Below are positions 46,593-57,053 of a stretch of DNA of 64,000 nucleotides, piece by piece; the first letter of the stretch is position 1, and every line of letters begins with the position of its first letter. Source of the stretch: Marinomonas gallaica (lineage in GTDB: Bacteria; Pseudomonadota; Gammaproteobacteria; Pseudomonadales; Marinomonadaceae). The notes beneath the pieces were generated by a model that searched no databases, was not told the DNA's origin, and saw only the letters and a program-made list of their open reading frames with translations. The stretch is taken from NCBI RefSeq assembly GCF_001639745.1, contig NZ_LTAX01000006.1, forward strand, positions 1 through 64,000, read 5' to 3'. The position numbers and the translations under genes were made by a program.

Positions 46593-46668
46593 TGGTGGAG
46601 CCTAGCGGGATCGAACCGCTGACCTGTTCGCTGCCAGCGAACCGCTCTCCCAGCTGAGCTAAGGCCCC
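46593..46668 (-). tRNA. tRNA-Ala (GGC)
   Basis: A 76-base tRNA on the minus strand, starting GGGGCCTTAGCTCAGC and ending with encoded CCA. The acceptor, D and T stems pair, and the anticodon loop reads TGGCA, giving anticodon GGC for alanine. It matches the layout of E. coli tRNA-Ala(GGC). It is a single tRNA gene with its own promoter. Confidence 0.96.
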
Positions 46669-46705
46669 AATCAATTCAAAGATGTGAACTAATTAACGGA
46701 AATGG

Positions 46706-46734
46706 ATTTTATGGATGTCGGTATCGCATGTCAA
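46706..46734 (-). promoter_or_regulatory. promoter of tRNA-Ala
   Basis: On the minus strand, TTGACA and TAAAAT separated by exactly 17 bases. A near-consensus sigma-70 promoter 38 bases upstream of the tRNA-Ala gene. Confidence 0.8.
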
Positions 46735-46873
46735 TAAAATCAGAGCAACAAAAACAAACCGTTACATGGGAAGTCTATTAATTTACACAATTCCTGTTTA
46801 TCATGAATCGGCATTTTGGGAGCGTTGGTTTTATTAAGCTCACAGTTTTTTTGCGAATCGAGGGTGCTCAATA

Positions 46874-48094
46874 ATGGAAGCAGTGGCTTTTGATCAACTT
46901 TTAATGGCGCAACAGCCTATTTTCGACAGGAATCGAAAGCTGTTTGGCTATGAATTACTGTTTCGCGGGGAGCATGAAGAGTATGCTGTCTTTGATAACC
47001 CGCAAATGGCAACAAGCCAAGTGTTGGTGAACTTATGCATGGGCATCAGTGAACTTAATACTCAACTTAGGCAGCCTTTTTTTATCAACATGACAGCAGA
47101 GCTTGTGTTGTCAGAAGCTTTTTTTCCTATCTCCCCTGATACCGTCTTCATTGAAATTCTAGAAAATCAAACGATTACGCCTGAATTCATTTTGGCGATT
47201 AAAAGGTGGCATGAGCAGGGCTTTCGTTTTGTTTTAGATGATTATGAATATACAGAGTCCTATCAGCCGCTTTTGCCTTACATGTCGATTGTCAAAATTG
47301 ATGTGCTCAGTACTCCTCCAAGCAGCATTGTCAACGAGATTGAGCGACTAAAAAATTTAGGCTTAAAGTTAGTTGCAGAAAAAGTTGAAAATGAAGCGAT
47401 GTTTATGTCGTGTCTTGAGATGGGGTTTGATTACTTTCAGGGCTATCATTTATGTCGACCTGAAATAGTTAAAGGGCGACGTATAGAATCGGATACGCAG
47501 AATGCCTTACGCCTGCTTAATATATTGCAAGATATAGATGTATGTATTAACGAAGTGTCTAAATTGGTAGCACAGGCTCCCGCACTGTCTTTCCAAATGT
47601 TGCGTTTGCTGAATAGTCCAGTCGTTGGGTTAAGGGTGTCTGTTTCTTCGATTAAAGAGGCTGTTACCTATCTTGGGTTAACGCAGCTTAAGCGTTGGAC
47701 AATGCTAATAGCGCTAAGCGCTAACAATAAAAGCAATTCAACTGATATTAGACAGCTTTTAGCACGGGCTCGGTGTTGTGAGCTCATAGCGCTGCAATCT
47801 AAACATATAAACAGTGATGAAGCGTTTATGGTTGGTTTGATGTCGGGGATGGATGTAATTCTTCAGATTCCAAAAAGCGAGTTACTACAGCAAATTAAAC
47901 TTAATAGTGAGTTAGAAGACGCATTGAAACAATATAAAGGTAACTTGGGGAAAGTCCTTTACAGTGTAGAGTGCATGGAGCGAGGGAGGTTAGAAGAACT
48001 TTTCAAACTTCCTATAGGGATTCGTAACCAACTTAGTGCACACTATTTTGAGTCGTTAGTGTGGTCACAAGGTATTTTAAGTACACTTGAATAA
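46874..48094 (+). CDS. EAL-HDOD signalling protein
   Basis: A 406-residue protein of the YuxH/CdgJ type. The N-terminal EAL-like domain (about 5-205) starts LLMAQQPIFDRNRKLFGYEL with ELLFRG instead of E-A-L, and the DDFG motif reads DDYE, so phosphodiesterase activity is doubtful. The C-terminal HDOD domain (about 215-400) is VSKLVAQAPALSFQMLRLLN-like. Such proteins probably act as regulators of motility or c-di-GMP signalling through protein contacts. It is monocistronic. Confidence 0.93.
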   Translation: MEAVAFDQLLMAQQPIFDRNRKLFGYELLFRGEHEEYAVFDNPQMATSQVLVNLCMGISELNTQLRQPFFINMTAELVLSEAFFPISPDTVFIEILENQTITPEFILAIKRWHEQGFRFVLDDYEYTESYQPLLPYMSIVKIDVLSTPPSSIVNEIERLKNLGLKLVAEKVENEAMFMSCLEMGFDYFQGYHLCRPEIVKGRRIESDTQNALRLLNILQDIDVCINEVSKLVAQAPALSFQMLRLLNSPVVGLRVSVSSIKEAVTYLGLTQLKRWTMLIALSANNKSNSTDIRQLLARARCCELIALQSKHINSDEAFMVGLMSGMDVILQIPKSELLQQIKLNSELEDALKQYKGNLGKVLYSVECMERGRLEELFKLPIGIRNQLSAHYFESLVWSQGILSTLE

Positions 48095-48109
48095 TTTTCC
48101 ACTAAGCCA

Positions 48110-48137
48110 TTGACAGTGTTCTAAAAAACGCTAGAAT
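48110..48137 (+). promoter_or_regulatory. promoter of tRNA-Leu
   Basis: TTGACA and TAGAAT separated by 16 bases, 18 bases before the tRNA-Leu gene. Confidence 0.75.
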
Positions 48138-48155
48138 ATGCGGCACAATTTCAAA

Positions 48156-48241
48156 GCCAGTGTGGTGGAATTGGTAGACACGATGGATTCAAAATCCATT
48201 GCCTATAAAGCGTGCCGGTTCGAGTCCGGCCACTGGTACCA
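48156..48241 (+). tRNA. tRNA-Leu (CAA)
   Basis: An 86-base class II tRNA with a long variable arm. The acceptor GCCAGTG pairs with CACTGGT, the anticodon loop is TTCAAAA (anticodon CAA, leucine), and CCA is encoded. It resembles E. coli tRNA-Leu(CAA). A terminator follows directly. Confidence 0.96.
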
Positions 48242-48245
48242 TATT

Positions 48246-48278
48246 AAAAAGCCGACTTAGTTCCTAAGTCGGCTTTTT
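48246..48278. terminator. bidirectional terminator
   Basis: AAAAAGCCGACTTAG / CTAAGTCGGCTTTTT with a three-base loop. It ends tRNA-Leu and the convergent gsk gene. Confidence 0.93.
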
Positions 48279-48284
48279 AATTTT

Positions 48285-49583
48285 CTATCGAGCCCAATAG
48301 GCTTGTTCTAAGCTGTCTTCTCGCTCAGGTAGTCCTTTTGATAGCCTTGGAGAGTGTTGGCTTAGAATTTCATAGCTTACACGATTTGCATATTTACAGA
48401 CTTGCGCGAAAGAAGAATAGGTTAAATGCTTGGTTTCGTGCTTACTGCTGTTTGGTACTTGCTGTTGATGAAAACCATTGGCCGCGATGTCATGTAATAA
48501 TGCTGATAAAGCGCCATCACCAGCTCCATTCGTATTGCGGATGCGCTCAGGTCCACCCATGTAGGGATCAATGTGCGAATATACTTTTATAGGGGATTGG
48601 CAGTCTTGTTGGCGCTGAGGGCGAGAGAATTCCCAGCGATTGAAATCTGCTATCTCAGCGGACTTAATGGGGTGCGTTGTTTCACGTTTATGAACGTCAT
48701 CACTGTAGCCACATAGATACAGCCCTTCCGCTCCCGCTGTTAGTAGCACCATATCACACCAATCTAAGGCTGTTTGCGCAGCCAGAAGTACGCTTGATTG
48801 ACCTGTTAATGCTTGCGCTTCTTGTTCGTTCATCGCAACGACAGACACGTAGTCTTTGATAATGTGCTCTATCTCATCACGGTATTCTTCGACTAAATGC
48901 TGGGTGCCCAGCGTTAGCACCACGGGAACATTATGCTTGTTTGCCAGTTCTAGACATTTCATTAGTGTGGCTTTGATCGGCTTATTGGCGTGTCGAAGCG
49001 GATAGGCACAGGTAACAAAGGCCGATGCATTAGAAATGATCTCTTCCGTCACAACCTCTGGGCAGATATCGTCCATCGCATTAGGGGCGATAGCAAACGT
49101 ACGCTCACCATCTTGACTTATAAGTGTAATACCTCGGCCAATGTCTTCCTCAACACCTTGTAAGTGGCTCATATCGACCTTGCTGCTGGTATGACATATG
49201 TAGTGATACTCTGGCGAATTAAGCATGATGCTATTAGACATCACTCCGAGCAGTACAGATTTGTCATCGGCTAAAACGGAGTAGTTATGCAAGGTGTTAC
49301 CAATCGTACCGCCTGCAAAATGATCAGATATTCGTCCTTCTGCGAGCAGTTCGCGATAGATTTTGCTCGCGGTTTCTGTGTCGACTAGGTTTGATAAGCC
49401 TTTTCGGATACCATGTCGCGCCATAAAATCGTCTTCGACGGCTGCAATAACATCGACAATGGTTTCATCTAAACCGACGATGTAGGTATCTTTGCTTGGC
49501 TGAACTTCAGACTTAGGTAAATTGGAATTTGCCTGAGTGACTGGGAAGTAATGTTTAAGTTTGCGTCGACCGGGAAATTTCAT
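48285..49583 (-). CDS. gsk: inosine-guanosine kinase
   Basis: A 432-residue PfkB-family kinase that phosphorylates guanosine and inosine for purine salvage. The N-terminus MKFPGRRKLKHYFPV equals the E. coli Gsk start almost residue for residue, so the start at 49583 is chosen over an ATG at 49613 that would add ten residues. The ATP-binding PfkB signature RNTNGAGDGALSALLHDI is conserved, as is FAGGTIGNTLHNYSVLADD. It is monocistronic on the minus strand. Confidence 0.96.
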   Translation of the reverse strand: MKFPGRRKLKHYFPVTQANSNLPKSEVQPSKDTYIVGLDETIVDVIAAVEDDFMARHGIRKGLSNLVDTETASKIYRELLAEGRISDHFAGGTIGNTLHNYSVLADDKSVLLGVMSNSIMLNSPEYHYICHTSSKVDMSHLQGVEEDIGRGITLISQDGERTFAIAPNAMDDICPEVVTEEIISNASAFVTCAYPLRHANKPIKATLMKCLELANKHNVPVVLTLGTQHLVEEYRDEIEHIIKDYVSVVAMNEQEAQALTGQSSVLLAAQTALDWCDMVLLTAGAEGLYLCGYSDDVHKRETTHPIKSAEIADFNRWEFSRPQRQQDCQSPIKVYSHIDPYMGGPERIRNTNGAGDGALSALLHDIAANGFHQQQVPNSSKHETKHLTYSSFAQVCKYANRVSYEILSQHSPRLSKGLPEREDSLEQAYWAR

Positions 49584-49653
49584 CTTTGTAATCCAGCAGT
49601 TAATTGCTCTCATTTTAACAAAATATTGACCATACGGGCAGGAAATAAGTGGT

Positions 49654-50406
49654 ATGAATGAACAAGCGCTGATGCGTTACAGTCGACAATTGCTTCTTAC
49701 TAATTTTGATGTTGAAGGTCAGATGTCACTGTCTGGCAAGCGCGCTGTCATTATTGGGGCTGGTGGCCTTGGTAACATTGCAGCCACGTATCTTGTGGGA
49801 GCAGGGGTTGGCTCATTAACACTGATTGATGATGATGTTGTTGATGTCAGTAATTTGCCGCGTCAAGTGTTATATACGCAGGAGGATGTGGAACAACCTA
49901 AAGTATCGGCTGCATATAAGCAGTTGATCGCCCGCAATGAACATGTCGATATCGTGCCAATCAATGCGCGTTTGAGTGCCGCAAACATCGATCAATACTT
50001 AGATGGCGCCGATGTGATTTTGGATTGCTGTGATAATTTCACTACACGGAAAATGGTGCATCGCTGGGCGTTGGCGCGTCAGTGTCCTTTAGTCAGTGGT
50101 GCGGCCATTCGTTGGGAAGGGCAGTTGATCACTTTTCGCTACGACCAAAACGTAACGCCTTGCTATGAATGCTTATACCCTGATTTGTCAGATCAACAGC
50201 TCAGCTGCAATACCAACGGTATTATTGGTCCTGTTGTTGGTACGATTGGAGTTCAGCAGGCGCTTGTGGCCATAAAGTTACTCAGTGGAGTGGGCCAAGT
50301 TAAACATGGGTCATTGCAGTTATTTGATGGGCTCAGCGGTGATTGGCGCACTATGCGGTTGTCTCCGGACCCTGAGTGCCCTTGTTGCGGTGCTCAAAAT
50401 TCATAG
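49654..50406 (+). CDS. moeB: MoeB/ThiF-family adenylyltransferase
   Basis: A 250-residue E1-like enzyme that adenylates the C-terminus of a ubiquitin-like sulfur carrier. The nucleotide loop is GAGGLGNIAATYL, the substrate segment SNLPRQVLYTQEDV matches MoeB, and two zinc Cys pairs are CYEC and CPCC near the C-terminus. Length equals E. coli MoeB (249). MoeB (molybdopterin synthase) and ThiF (thiazole) are close relatives, and no moaD, moeA or thi gene is next to it, so the pathway is not decided by context. Confidence 0.88.
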   Translation: MNEQALMRYSRQLLLTNFDVEGQMSLSGKRAVIIGAGGLGNIAATYLVGAGVGSLTLIDDDVVDVSNLPRQVLYTQEDVEQPKVSAAYKQLIARNEHVDIVPINARLSAANIDQYLDGADVILDCCDNFTTRKMVHRWALARQCPLVSGAAIRWEGQLITFRYDQNVTPCYECLYPDLSDQQLSCNTNGIIGPVVGTIGVQQALVAIKLLSGVGQVKHGSLQLFDGLSGDWRTMRLSPDPECPCCGAQNS

Positions 50407-50517
50407 AATACCCCTATTTTCTCAATTAATTTTTTTCGGTGTCTATTTGCTAGCGGTTTCTTTATCCTACGCCCATAACGAAGCCGTGTTACACCTCGGC
50501 TAGGATATTTAATTTAA

Positions 50518-51486
<969 letters not shown>

Positions 51487-51516
51487 TTGCCGTTTAGGCT
51501 TAGTATTTGCTAAAAC

Positions 51517-51549
51517 GAAAAAAGCCGATCCATTGGGTCGGCTTTTTTA
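51517..51549. terminator. bidirectional terminator
   Basis: AAAAAAGCCGATCC / GGGTCGGCTTTTTT. It ends trxB and the convergent ppa. Confidence 0.9.
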
Positions 51550-51573
51550 TTGGTTCATCTTGTAATCAAACGA

Positions 51574-52104
51574 TTACTGAGCGTTGTAAGCTTCTACGCC
51601 TTCAACCAATGCTTTGCGTGCTTCGTCAGCATTTGCCCAGCCTTCAACTTTTACCCACTTACCTTGCTCAAGCTTCTTGTAGTTTTCGAAGAAGTGCTCG
51701 ATTTGGTCGCGAAGTAGTTGAGGAATATCATTCACATCTTGGATGTGAGTGTATTCTTTGCTTAGTTTGTCATGTGGAACTGCAACAAGCTTAGCGTCCA
51801 TACCTGCTTCATCAGACATGTTAAGTACGCCAACTGGGCGGCAACGGATGACGGAACCAGCAACCACTGGATATGGTGTGATAACTAGAACGTCAACTGG
51901 GTCGCCGTCGTCAGCTAGTGTGTTGTTTACGTAGCCGTAGTTAGCGGGGTAGAACATAGGCGCCGTCATGAAACGGTCTACGATCAACGCGTCCATGTCT
52001 TTGTCTACTTCGTACTTAACTGGGTTTGCCTCGGCAGGAATTTCAATGATTACGTTGATGTCGTTTGGCACGTCGCGGCCAGCTGGAATGTGTTTGAAGC
52101 TCAT
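51574..52104 (-). CDS. ppa: inorganic pyrophosphatase
   Basis: A 176-residue family I pyrophosphatase that hydrolyses pyrophosphate to drive biosynthesis. The active-site aspartates lie in [13 protein letters not shown], and the N-terminus has [14 protein letters not shown]. The length matches E. coli Ppa. The gene is monocistronic with an intergenic region of about 200 bases before ihfB. Confidence 0.97.
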   Translation of the reverse strand: MSFKHIPAGRDVPNDINVIIEIPAEANPVKYEVDKDMDALIVDRFMTAPMFYPANYGYVNNTLADDGDPVDVLVITPYPVVAGSVIRCRPVGVLNMSDEAGMDAKLVAVPHDKLSKEYTHIQDVNDIPQLLRDQIEHFFENYKKLEQGKWVKVEGWANADEARKALVEGVEAYNAQ

Positions 52105-52312
52105 GTTTAATATCCACTTGTGTTAAGTAATGGCGGCAATTATAGAAGTTCGCCTCTTTGGATGCTAGTCATCCCAAAGTCTTAGAAGAAATAATCGTTA
52201 TAGAAAGCCAAAAAAAGCGGGAAAAATGTCCTTAATACGCGTTAAGTTATTGCTTTCTTTCTAAATTTAGCTAGTCTAAGGGTGTGATCAAAATATAGTC
52301 GAGAGGACACTG

Positions 52313-52615
52313 ATGACAAAATCTGAGCTGATAGAAATGCTAATAGACCAGCAACCGCATCTACCAGTCAAAGAGGTTGAGTTGGCTGTAAAGGCAATGT
52401 TAGAGCATATGTCTGAAGCATTGGCGAATGGCGAACGTATTGAGATTCGTGGTTTTGGTAGTTTCTCTCTGCATTACCGTGCACCTCGTATTGGTCGAAA
52501 CCCTAAAACTGGTGAATCAGTTGAGCTGGGCTCTAAGTACGTTCCCCACTTCAAGCCTGGTAAAGAATTGCGTGAATTAGTGAACTCTGTCGCAGATACG
52601 AAAGAGTTTGGCTAA
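52313..52615 (+). CDS. ihfB: integration host factor beta subunit
   Basis: A 100-residue IHF-beta, a nucleoid protein that bends DNA. The DNA-binding arm is [20 protein letters not shown], and the N-terminus [20 protein letters not shown] fits IhfB rather than HU. ihfB-lapA-lapB-pyrF is a standard gammaproteobacterial order, and lapA starts 66 bases after it. Confidence 0.96.
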   Translation: MTKSELIEMLIDQQPHLPVKEVELAVKAMLEHMSEALANGERIEIRGFGSFSLHYRAPRIGRNPKTGESVELGSKYVPHFKPGKELRELVNSVADTKEFG

Positions 52616-52681
52616 TTTTCTATCGAAATTTTCTCTGCTCGACGGCATAATAAGCTGAATGACGCAGTATATGGGTGTTTT

Positions 52682-53002
52682 ATGCTTAAATGGCTGAAGC
52701 GAGTGGTACTCTTAGTAGTCCTAGCTTTTTTCTTATTTATCGGTCTTTTCTTTGCAATCCGAAACGGACAAGTGATAACGCTTGATCTGGTTTTGTGGCA
52801 ATCGCCAGAGTTAAGTATCGCTTTGTATATGATTATTGCTTTTGCAGTAGGCGTCATTTTGGCGTTGGCATCGTCTAGCATGTTGCTTTTTAGATTAGAG
52901 CGTCGTGCGCGCAAGCAAAATAAGCAGCTTGTGAATTTACAAACTGAAATTGATAATCTGCGCAAAGCATCTTTGTCTACCGAATTAGCGGAGCGGGAGT
53001 AG
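52682..53002 (+). CDS. lapA: LapA, lipopolysaccharide assembly protein A
   Basis: A 106-residue inner membrane protein with two helices (about 6-26 and 41-62) and a cytoplasmic coiled-coil tail, the DUF1049 plan. It is the usual partner gene of lapB, which starts four bases after it. LapA/LapB regulate LPS synthesis by acting on LpxC. Confidence 0.92.
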   Translation: MLKWLKRVVLLVVLAFFLFIGLFFAIRNGQVITLDLVLWQSPELSIALYMIIAFAVGVILALASSSMLLFRLERRARKQNKQLVNLQTEIDNLRKASLSTELAERE

Positions 53003-53006
53003 TCCC

Positions 53007-54179
53007 TTGACCGAATGGGGCTTATTTGTAGTTCTCTTTGTCGCCTTATTCATCGGTTGGGTGTTAGGGCGTCGTCGTACTAAAGAAAATCAGAAAGAAG
53101 ATTTTAAAAAAGTCCCAAACGATTATTTTCGGGGCCTAAATCATTTACTTAATGGGCAGCAGTCGGAAGCGATTGATGCCTTCGTTGATTCATTAGAAGT
53201 TAATTCTGATACCTTCGATATCCATTTGACGCTGGGTAACTTGTTTCGTAAGAAAGGAGAAATCCAAAAAGCGATCAATATTCATCAGAGTCTATTAGCT
53301 CGCCCTGACATCTCACCTAGAGATACGCGACTTGTTCAACTAGAACTCGCTAGCGATTTTATGTCTGCCGGTTTATTGGATCGTGCTGAACGCCTGTTGT
53401 TGAATATTGCTGCTCGTAAAACAGAGTTTCAAAAAGAAATCTTTACGTTGTTGGTGGATTTGTATGAGTTCGAGCAGAGCTGGGACAAAGCCATCCGCAT
53501 GGGTCATCAACTTCAAAGTGATTTCCCCACACGTAAACAAGCTCAGCGTTTAGCGCACTTTTACTGTGAATTGGCAGAAGAAGCCATCAAAAAAGAGCAA
53601 TGGACGACGGCTTTTCAGAAATACAAATCCGCCATTGATGTGGATGTTGATTGTGTGCGCGCCAGTATTGGTTTATCTGATATTTACCTCAGTCAGAAAC
53701 GCTACCGTGATGCCATAAAGGAGCTTAAATCCGTAGCCGATCAGGATCATGAGTTTTTACCGATTGTCATCCCTATGCTGCGAGACAGCTACTTAAAAGT
53801 ATGGGGCAGTGGTGGCTATCTTAAGTTTTTGCAAGAACAGCTTAAAATGCACCCGTCGGCAACCTTAATACGAGCTCTGACGGAACATTACGCGCAAGAT
53901 GACAAAGAGTTCGCAGAACAGTTTATAATAACGCAGCTTCGTGCCCATCCAACGATTAAGGGGTTTCAAGAGCTGATTGATATGCAGCGCGCGGAATCAG
54001 ATGGTCACGATCAAGAAAACTTAAGTGTCTTATACGAACTTATTGAACAGTTAACCTCTTCTAAACCAAAACATCGTTGCCGTCAGTGTGGCTTTTCTGG
54101 TCATCAGCTGCATTGGCAGTGTCCGAGTTGCAAGAGCTGGGGCACGGTAAAACCGATTCATGGTTTAGAGGGTGAATAG
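53007..54179 (+). CDS. lapB: LapB (YciM), LPS assembly TPR protein
   Basis: A 390-residue protein with an N-terminal membrane anchor (about residues 4-19), TPR repeats (about 40-330) and a C-terminal rubredoxin-like zinc ribbon with CRQCG and CPSCKSWG. It recruits FtsH to degrade LpxC and so limits LPS synthesis. The start is TTG, with GGGAG seven bases upstream, giving the family N-terminus. It follows lapA by four bases and precedes pyrF by 22 bases. Confidence 0.95.
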   Translation: MTEWGLFVVLFVALFIGWVLGRRRTKENQKEDFKKVPNDYFRGLNHLLNGQQSEAIDAFVDSLEVNSDTFDIHLTLGNLFRKKGEIQKAINIHQSLLARPDISPRDTRLVQLELASDFMSAGLLDRAERLLLNIAARKTEFQKEIFTLLVDLYEFEQSWDKAIRMGHQLQSDFPTRKQAQRLAHFYCELAEEAIKKEQWTTAFQKYKSAIDVDVDCVRASIGLSDIYLSQKRYRDAIKELKSVADQDHEFLPIVIPMLRDSYLKVWGSGGYLKFLQEQLKMHPSATLIRALTEHYAQDDKEFAEQFIITQLRAHPTIKGFQELIDMQRAESDGHDQENLSVLYELIEQLTSSKPKHRCRQCGFSGHQLHWQCPSCKSWGTVKPIHGLEGE

Positions 54180-54201
54180 ATTTTATTGCAGAGGATTTTA
54201 A

Positions 54202-54909
54202 ATGACTTGCCCATCCCCAATCGTTGTAGCATTAGACTATCCGACAATCGAACAAGCTACTGCGATGGCAAAGCGCTTAGACCCAAAATTGTGTCGCGTT
54301 AAAGTTGGTAAAGAGTTGTTTACCAAAGCGGGTCCGGCGATTTTGGATGAGTTGCATACGTTAGGCTTCGATGTCTTTTTAGACCTTAAATTTCACGATA
54401 TCCCCAACACGGTTGCCAACGCTGTAGCGGTAGCAGCCAAAGCAGGTGTTTGGATGGTCAATGTTCATGCCAGTGGTGGTCGTCGTATGATGGAGGCTTC
54501 AGCGAATGGACTGGCTCAGATTCACGACCACAATACGCTATTGATTGCGGTAACAGTGCTGACTAGTATGGACGAAACGGATCTAGTGGAAGTTGGTATT
54601 GACTTATCGCCACAGGATCATGTGATGCGTTTAGCCAAACTGGCGCAATCGTCCGGTATGGATGGCGTGGTGTGCTCTGCTCAAGAGTCTTCCATGTTGT
54701 CTGAAACATTAGGCAAAGACTTTGTGCTGGTGACGCCAGGTATTCGTCCAGCTGGATCAGACCAAGGCGATCAAAAACGTATTATGACGCCAGTACAAGC
54801 CATGGCGGCAGGCAGTCATTATCTCGTAATGGGGCGTCCTATTACGCAAGCACAAGATCCTATCCAAGTATTAACTCAGGTCAATAATGAGTTAGGTGTT
54901 GTTGCATAA
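54202..54909 (+). CDS. pyrF: orotidine 5'-phosphate decarboxylase
   Basis: A 235-residue enzyme that makes UMP in pyrimidine synthesis. The catalytic array is DLKFHDIPNTV, and the N-terminus VVALDYPTIEQATAMAKRL and the C-terminal GIRPAGSDQGDQ are characteristic. It follows lapB by 22 bases and ends at a terminator hairpin, closing the ihfB-lapA-lapB-pyrF group. Confidence 0.97.
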   Translation: MTCPSPIVVALDYPTIEQATAMAKRLDPKLCRVKVGKELFTKAGPAILDELHTLGFDVFLDLKFHDIPNTVANAVAVAAKAGVWMVNVHASGGRRMMEASANGLAQIHDHNTLLIAVTVLTSMDETDLVEVGIDLSPQDHVMRLAKLAQSSGMDGVVCSAQESSMLSETLGKDFVLVTPGIRPAGSDQGDQKRIMTPVQAMAAGSHYLVMGRPITQAQDPIQVLTQVNNELGVVA

Positions 54910-54942
54910 ACATTGAGCAGACTTACGTATGTGATATTCTGA

Positions 54943-54974
54943 AAGCCGATCAAATTGTTGATCGGCTTTTTATT
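54943..54974 (+). terminator. terminator after pyrF
   Basis: AAGCCGATCAA / TTGATCGGCTT around a four-base loop, followed by T-rich sequence. Confidence 0.9.
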
Positions 54975-55016
54975 TGATTGGCATGAAGCCATTAACCCTG
55001 CATAAGGAGTATGCGA

Positions 55017-55295
55017 ATGAAATCATTACTTAAGCGTATTGTGGCCGTTTCCCTGTTGTCTTTTCCTGTTTTTTCCATGGCGGTAGAGCCTTTAGATATT
55101 AATTCAGCAACGTCGGCTGAGTTAGATCTGGTATTGACTGGCGTAGGGCAAAGTAAAGCGGAAGCTATTATTGCGTATCGTGATCAGAATGGCCCTTTTA
55201 CCACGATTGAAGACCTGACCAAAGTGAAAGGGATCGGCCCGGCGTTATTGGAAAAAAATCGAATGGTGATTCAGGTTAAAGAAGCTGGAGAATAG
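55017..55295 (+). CDS. small exported helix-hairpin-helix protein (ComEA-like)
   Basis: A 92-residue protein with a signal peptide (KSLLKRIVAVSLLSFPVFSMA) and a ComEA-type double helix-hairpin-helix domain (about 27-90): INSATSAELDLVLTGVGQSK and ITKVKGIGPALLEKN-like. Such proteins bind DNA in the periplasm in competence systems, but small ones of this type are common in species without shown competence. ATG 55017 is chosen because AGGAG then lies seven bases upstream. ATG 55011 would be only one base from it. Confidence 0.92.
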   Translation: MKSLLKRIVAVSLLSFPVFSMAVEPLDINSATSAELDLVLTGVGQSKAEAIIAYRDQNGPFTTIEDLTKVKGIGPALLEKNRMVIQVKEAGE

Positions 55296-55326
55296 CGGAA
55301 ACGAGAAAAGAAGGGGGATCTGGTGA

Positions 55327-57045
55327 TCACCCTTCTTGATGGCATAGTGCTTCAAAAGCCTGATTTTGCGTAAGATAAATCTCACCGGTAAGATGAGAAA
55401 TGAAAGCGGACCCTTTGAGCCGATCCATTACTGGTCCTTTCACTTCTGAAAGATGAAGCCGAATATCTGTGGATTGTAGACGTGCGCAGATCATCTCAAG
55501 ACTTTCCAAGGCGCTGGCATCAATCATGTTGACGGCGGTACACATGAGAACGACGTCTTTTACTTGTTTTTGCTCGGCAACCAGTTGATTGATTTTATCT
55601 TCTAGCATACGCGCGTTCGCAAAAAATAAACTTTCATCGATACGAACCGTTAGTACTTCGCAATTTGTTTCCACTTGGAAACGCTCGACATTACGGAAGT
55701 GCTCTGTTCCTGGGACACGTCCTACTACGGCTATGTGCGGGTGGCTAGCGTGCCAAAGAAATAGAATCAAAGATAAGCTGACACCTGTTATGATGCCTGC
55801 CTCAACGCCGACAAAAAGTACCATAAAGAAGGTTGCCAGCAAGGCGCTGACATCTTGTTTAGAGTAACGCCAAATATGAATAAAACTTTTCAGATCGATG
55901 AGCTGTACAACAGCAACAATGATTGTTGCGGCTAATACTGCTTTAGGAAGATAGTAAAACGCGCCGGTTAAAAAGCTTAGTGTCAGCAAGATTAACAGTG
56001 CCGTGAAAACCCCCGTCATCGGCGTTTTTGCTCCCGCATCAAAGCTCACTACTGAGCGAGAAAAGCCACCTGTAACAGCGAATCCACCGCTAAACGCAGA
56101 ACTTAAGTTTGCCGCCCCCAGCCCCACTAATTCTTGATTCGGATCGATACTTTGACGGCGTTTGGCTGCAAAAGATTGAGCCACTGATACGGATTCAACA
56201 AATCCCACAATACTGATCAGGATAGCGGCGGGGAGCAAGTCCATCGCCATCAGAAAATCCATCTTAGGTAACGCCAGTGGTGGAAACCCACTTGGTACGT
56301 CGCCAACCACTTTGACCCCTTCAGTGTTCAGCTGGAAAACCGCCACGATTAACGTCATGATCACGACGACCAATACAGGGCCGGCTTTCGATGCGAGCTG
56401 AGCATGGTGATCAGATAAGCCGAACATGATTAATATTGACTTAAAGTGCTGGCGTAGCAGATACAGTGCTAACACGGCACTGACACCGATTAAAACAGTG
56501 TCGACATTAGTTTGAGGTAGATTCGACCACAAGGTGGTCATCATATCGATCAAGTTGTGACCTGATGCCTGTATTCCAAGTAAATGCTTTACTTGACCCA
56601 GTGCTATTAAGATCGCTGATGCGCTGATGAATCCAGAGATTACGGGATGACTGAGTAGATTGGCGAGAAAGCCGAGTTTAAACAGCCCTAGTAACAGTAA
56701 AAACAGGCCTGAGATAGCGGCTAACAAGATAACAATCGCTAAATATTCCGCCGTGTTGGGCGCCGCGAATTGCAACGCCGCTGTGCCTGTCATCATAGAA
56801 ACAACCGCTACCGGTCCGACAGCCAACGTTCTGCTTGAACCAAATAAGGCATAGGCAACCAAAGGCAAAATACTGGCATACAAACCTACGGCAGGCGGAA
56901 GGCCTGCTAGCATAGCGTAGGCTAAGCTTTGCGGAATCAGCATGATGGTCACGATGACACTGGCCATCATGTCCGTTTGCATGTCTGTCCGGGTGTAGTC
57001 TTTAAGCCATACCGTTGCCGGTAAGTAGCGGAGTAATCGATTCAT
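55327..57045 (-). CDS. SulP-family anion transporter with STAS domain
   Basis: A 572-residue SulP transporter. The N-terminal part has 10-14 membrane helices with the family signature IPQSLAYAMLAGLPPAVGLYA. The C-terminal STAS domain covers about 435-555 (LTVRIDESLFFANARMLED). SulP members carry sulfate, bicarbonate or other anions, and the substrate is not clear. It follows a metallo-hydrolase gene by eight bases on the same strand, so a sulfur oxyanion is a reasonable guess. Confidence 0.93.
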   Translation of the reverse strand: MNRLLRYLPATVWLKDYTRTDMQTDMMASVIVTIMLIPQSLAYAMLAGLPPAVGLYASILPLVAYALFGSSRTLAVGPVAVVSMMTGTAALQFAAPNTAEYLAIVILLAAISGLFLLLLGLFKLGFLANLLSHPVISGFISASAILIALGQVKHLLGIQASGHNLIDMMTTLWSNLPQTNVDTVLIGVSAVLALYLLRQHFKSILIMFGLSDHHAQLASKAGPVLVVVIMTLIVAVFQLNTEGVKVVGDVPSGFPPLALPKMDFLMAMDLLPAAILISIVGFVESVSVAQSFAAKRRQSIDPNQELVGLGAANLSSAFSGGFAVTGGFSRSVVSFDAGAKTPMTGVFTALLILLTLSFLTGAFYYLPKAVLAATIIVAVVQLIDLKSFIHIWRYSKQDVSALLATFFMVLFVGVEAGIITGVSLSLILFLWHASHPHIAVVGRVPGTEHFRNVERFQVETNCEVLTVRIDESLFFANARMLEDKINQLVAEQKQVKDVVLMCTAVNMIDASALESLEMICARLQSTDIRLHLSEVKGPVMDRLKGSAFISHLTGEIYLTQNQAFEALCHQEG

Positions 57046-57053
57046 TGCGAATC

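Noticed and set aside
50390..50503. 37-codon frame with a signal-peptide-like hydrophobic stretch ending in SYA
   Set aside because: It begins with GTG inside the moeB-like gene, has no ribosome site, and only nine residues would remain after cleavage.
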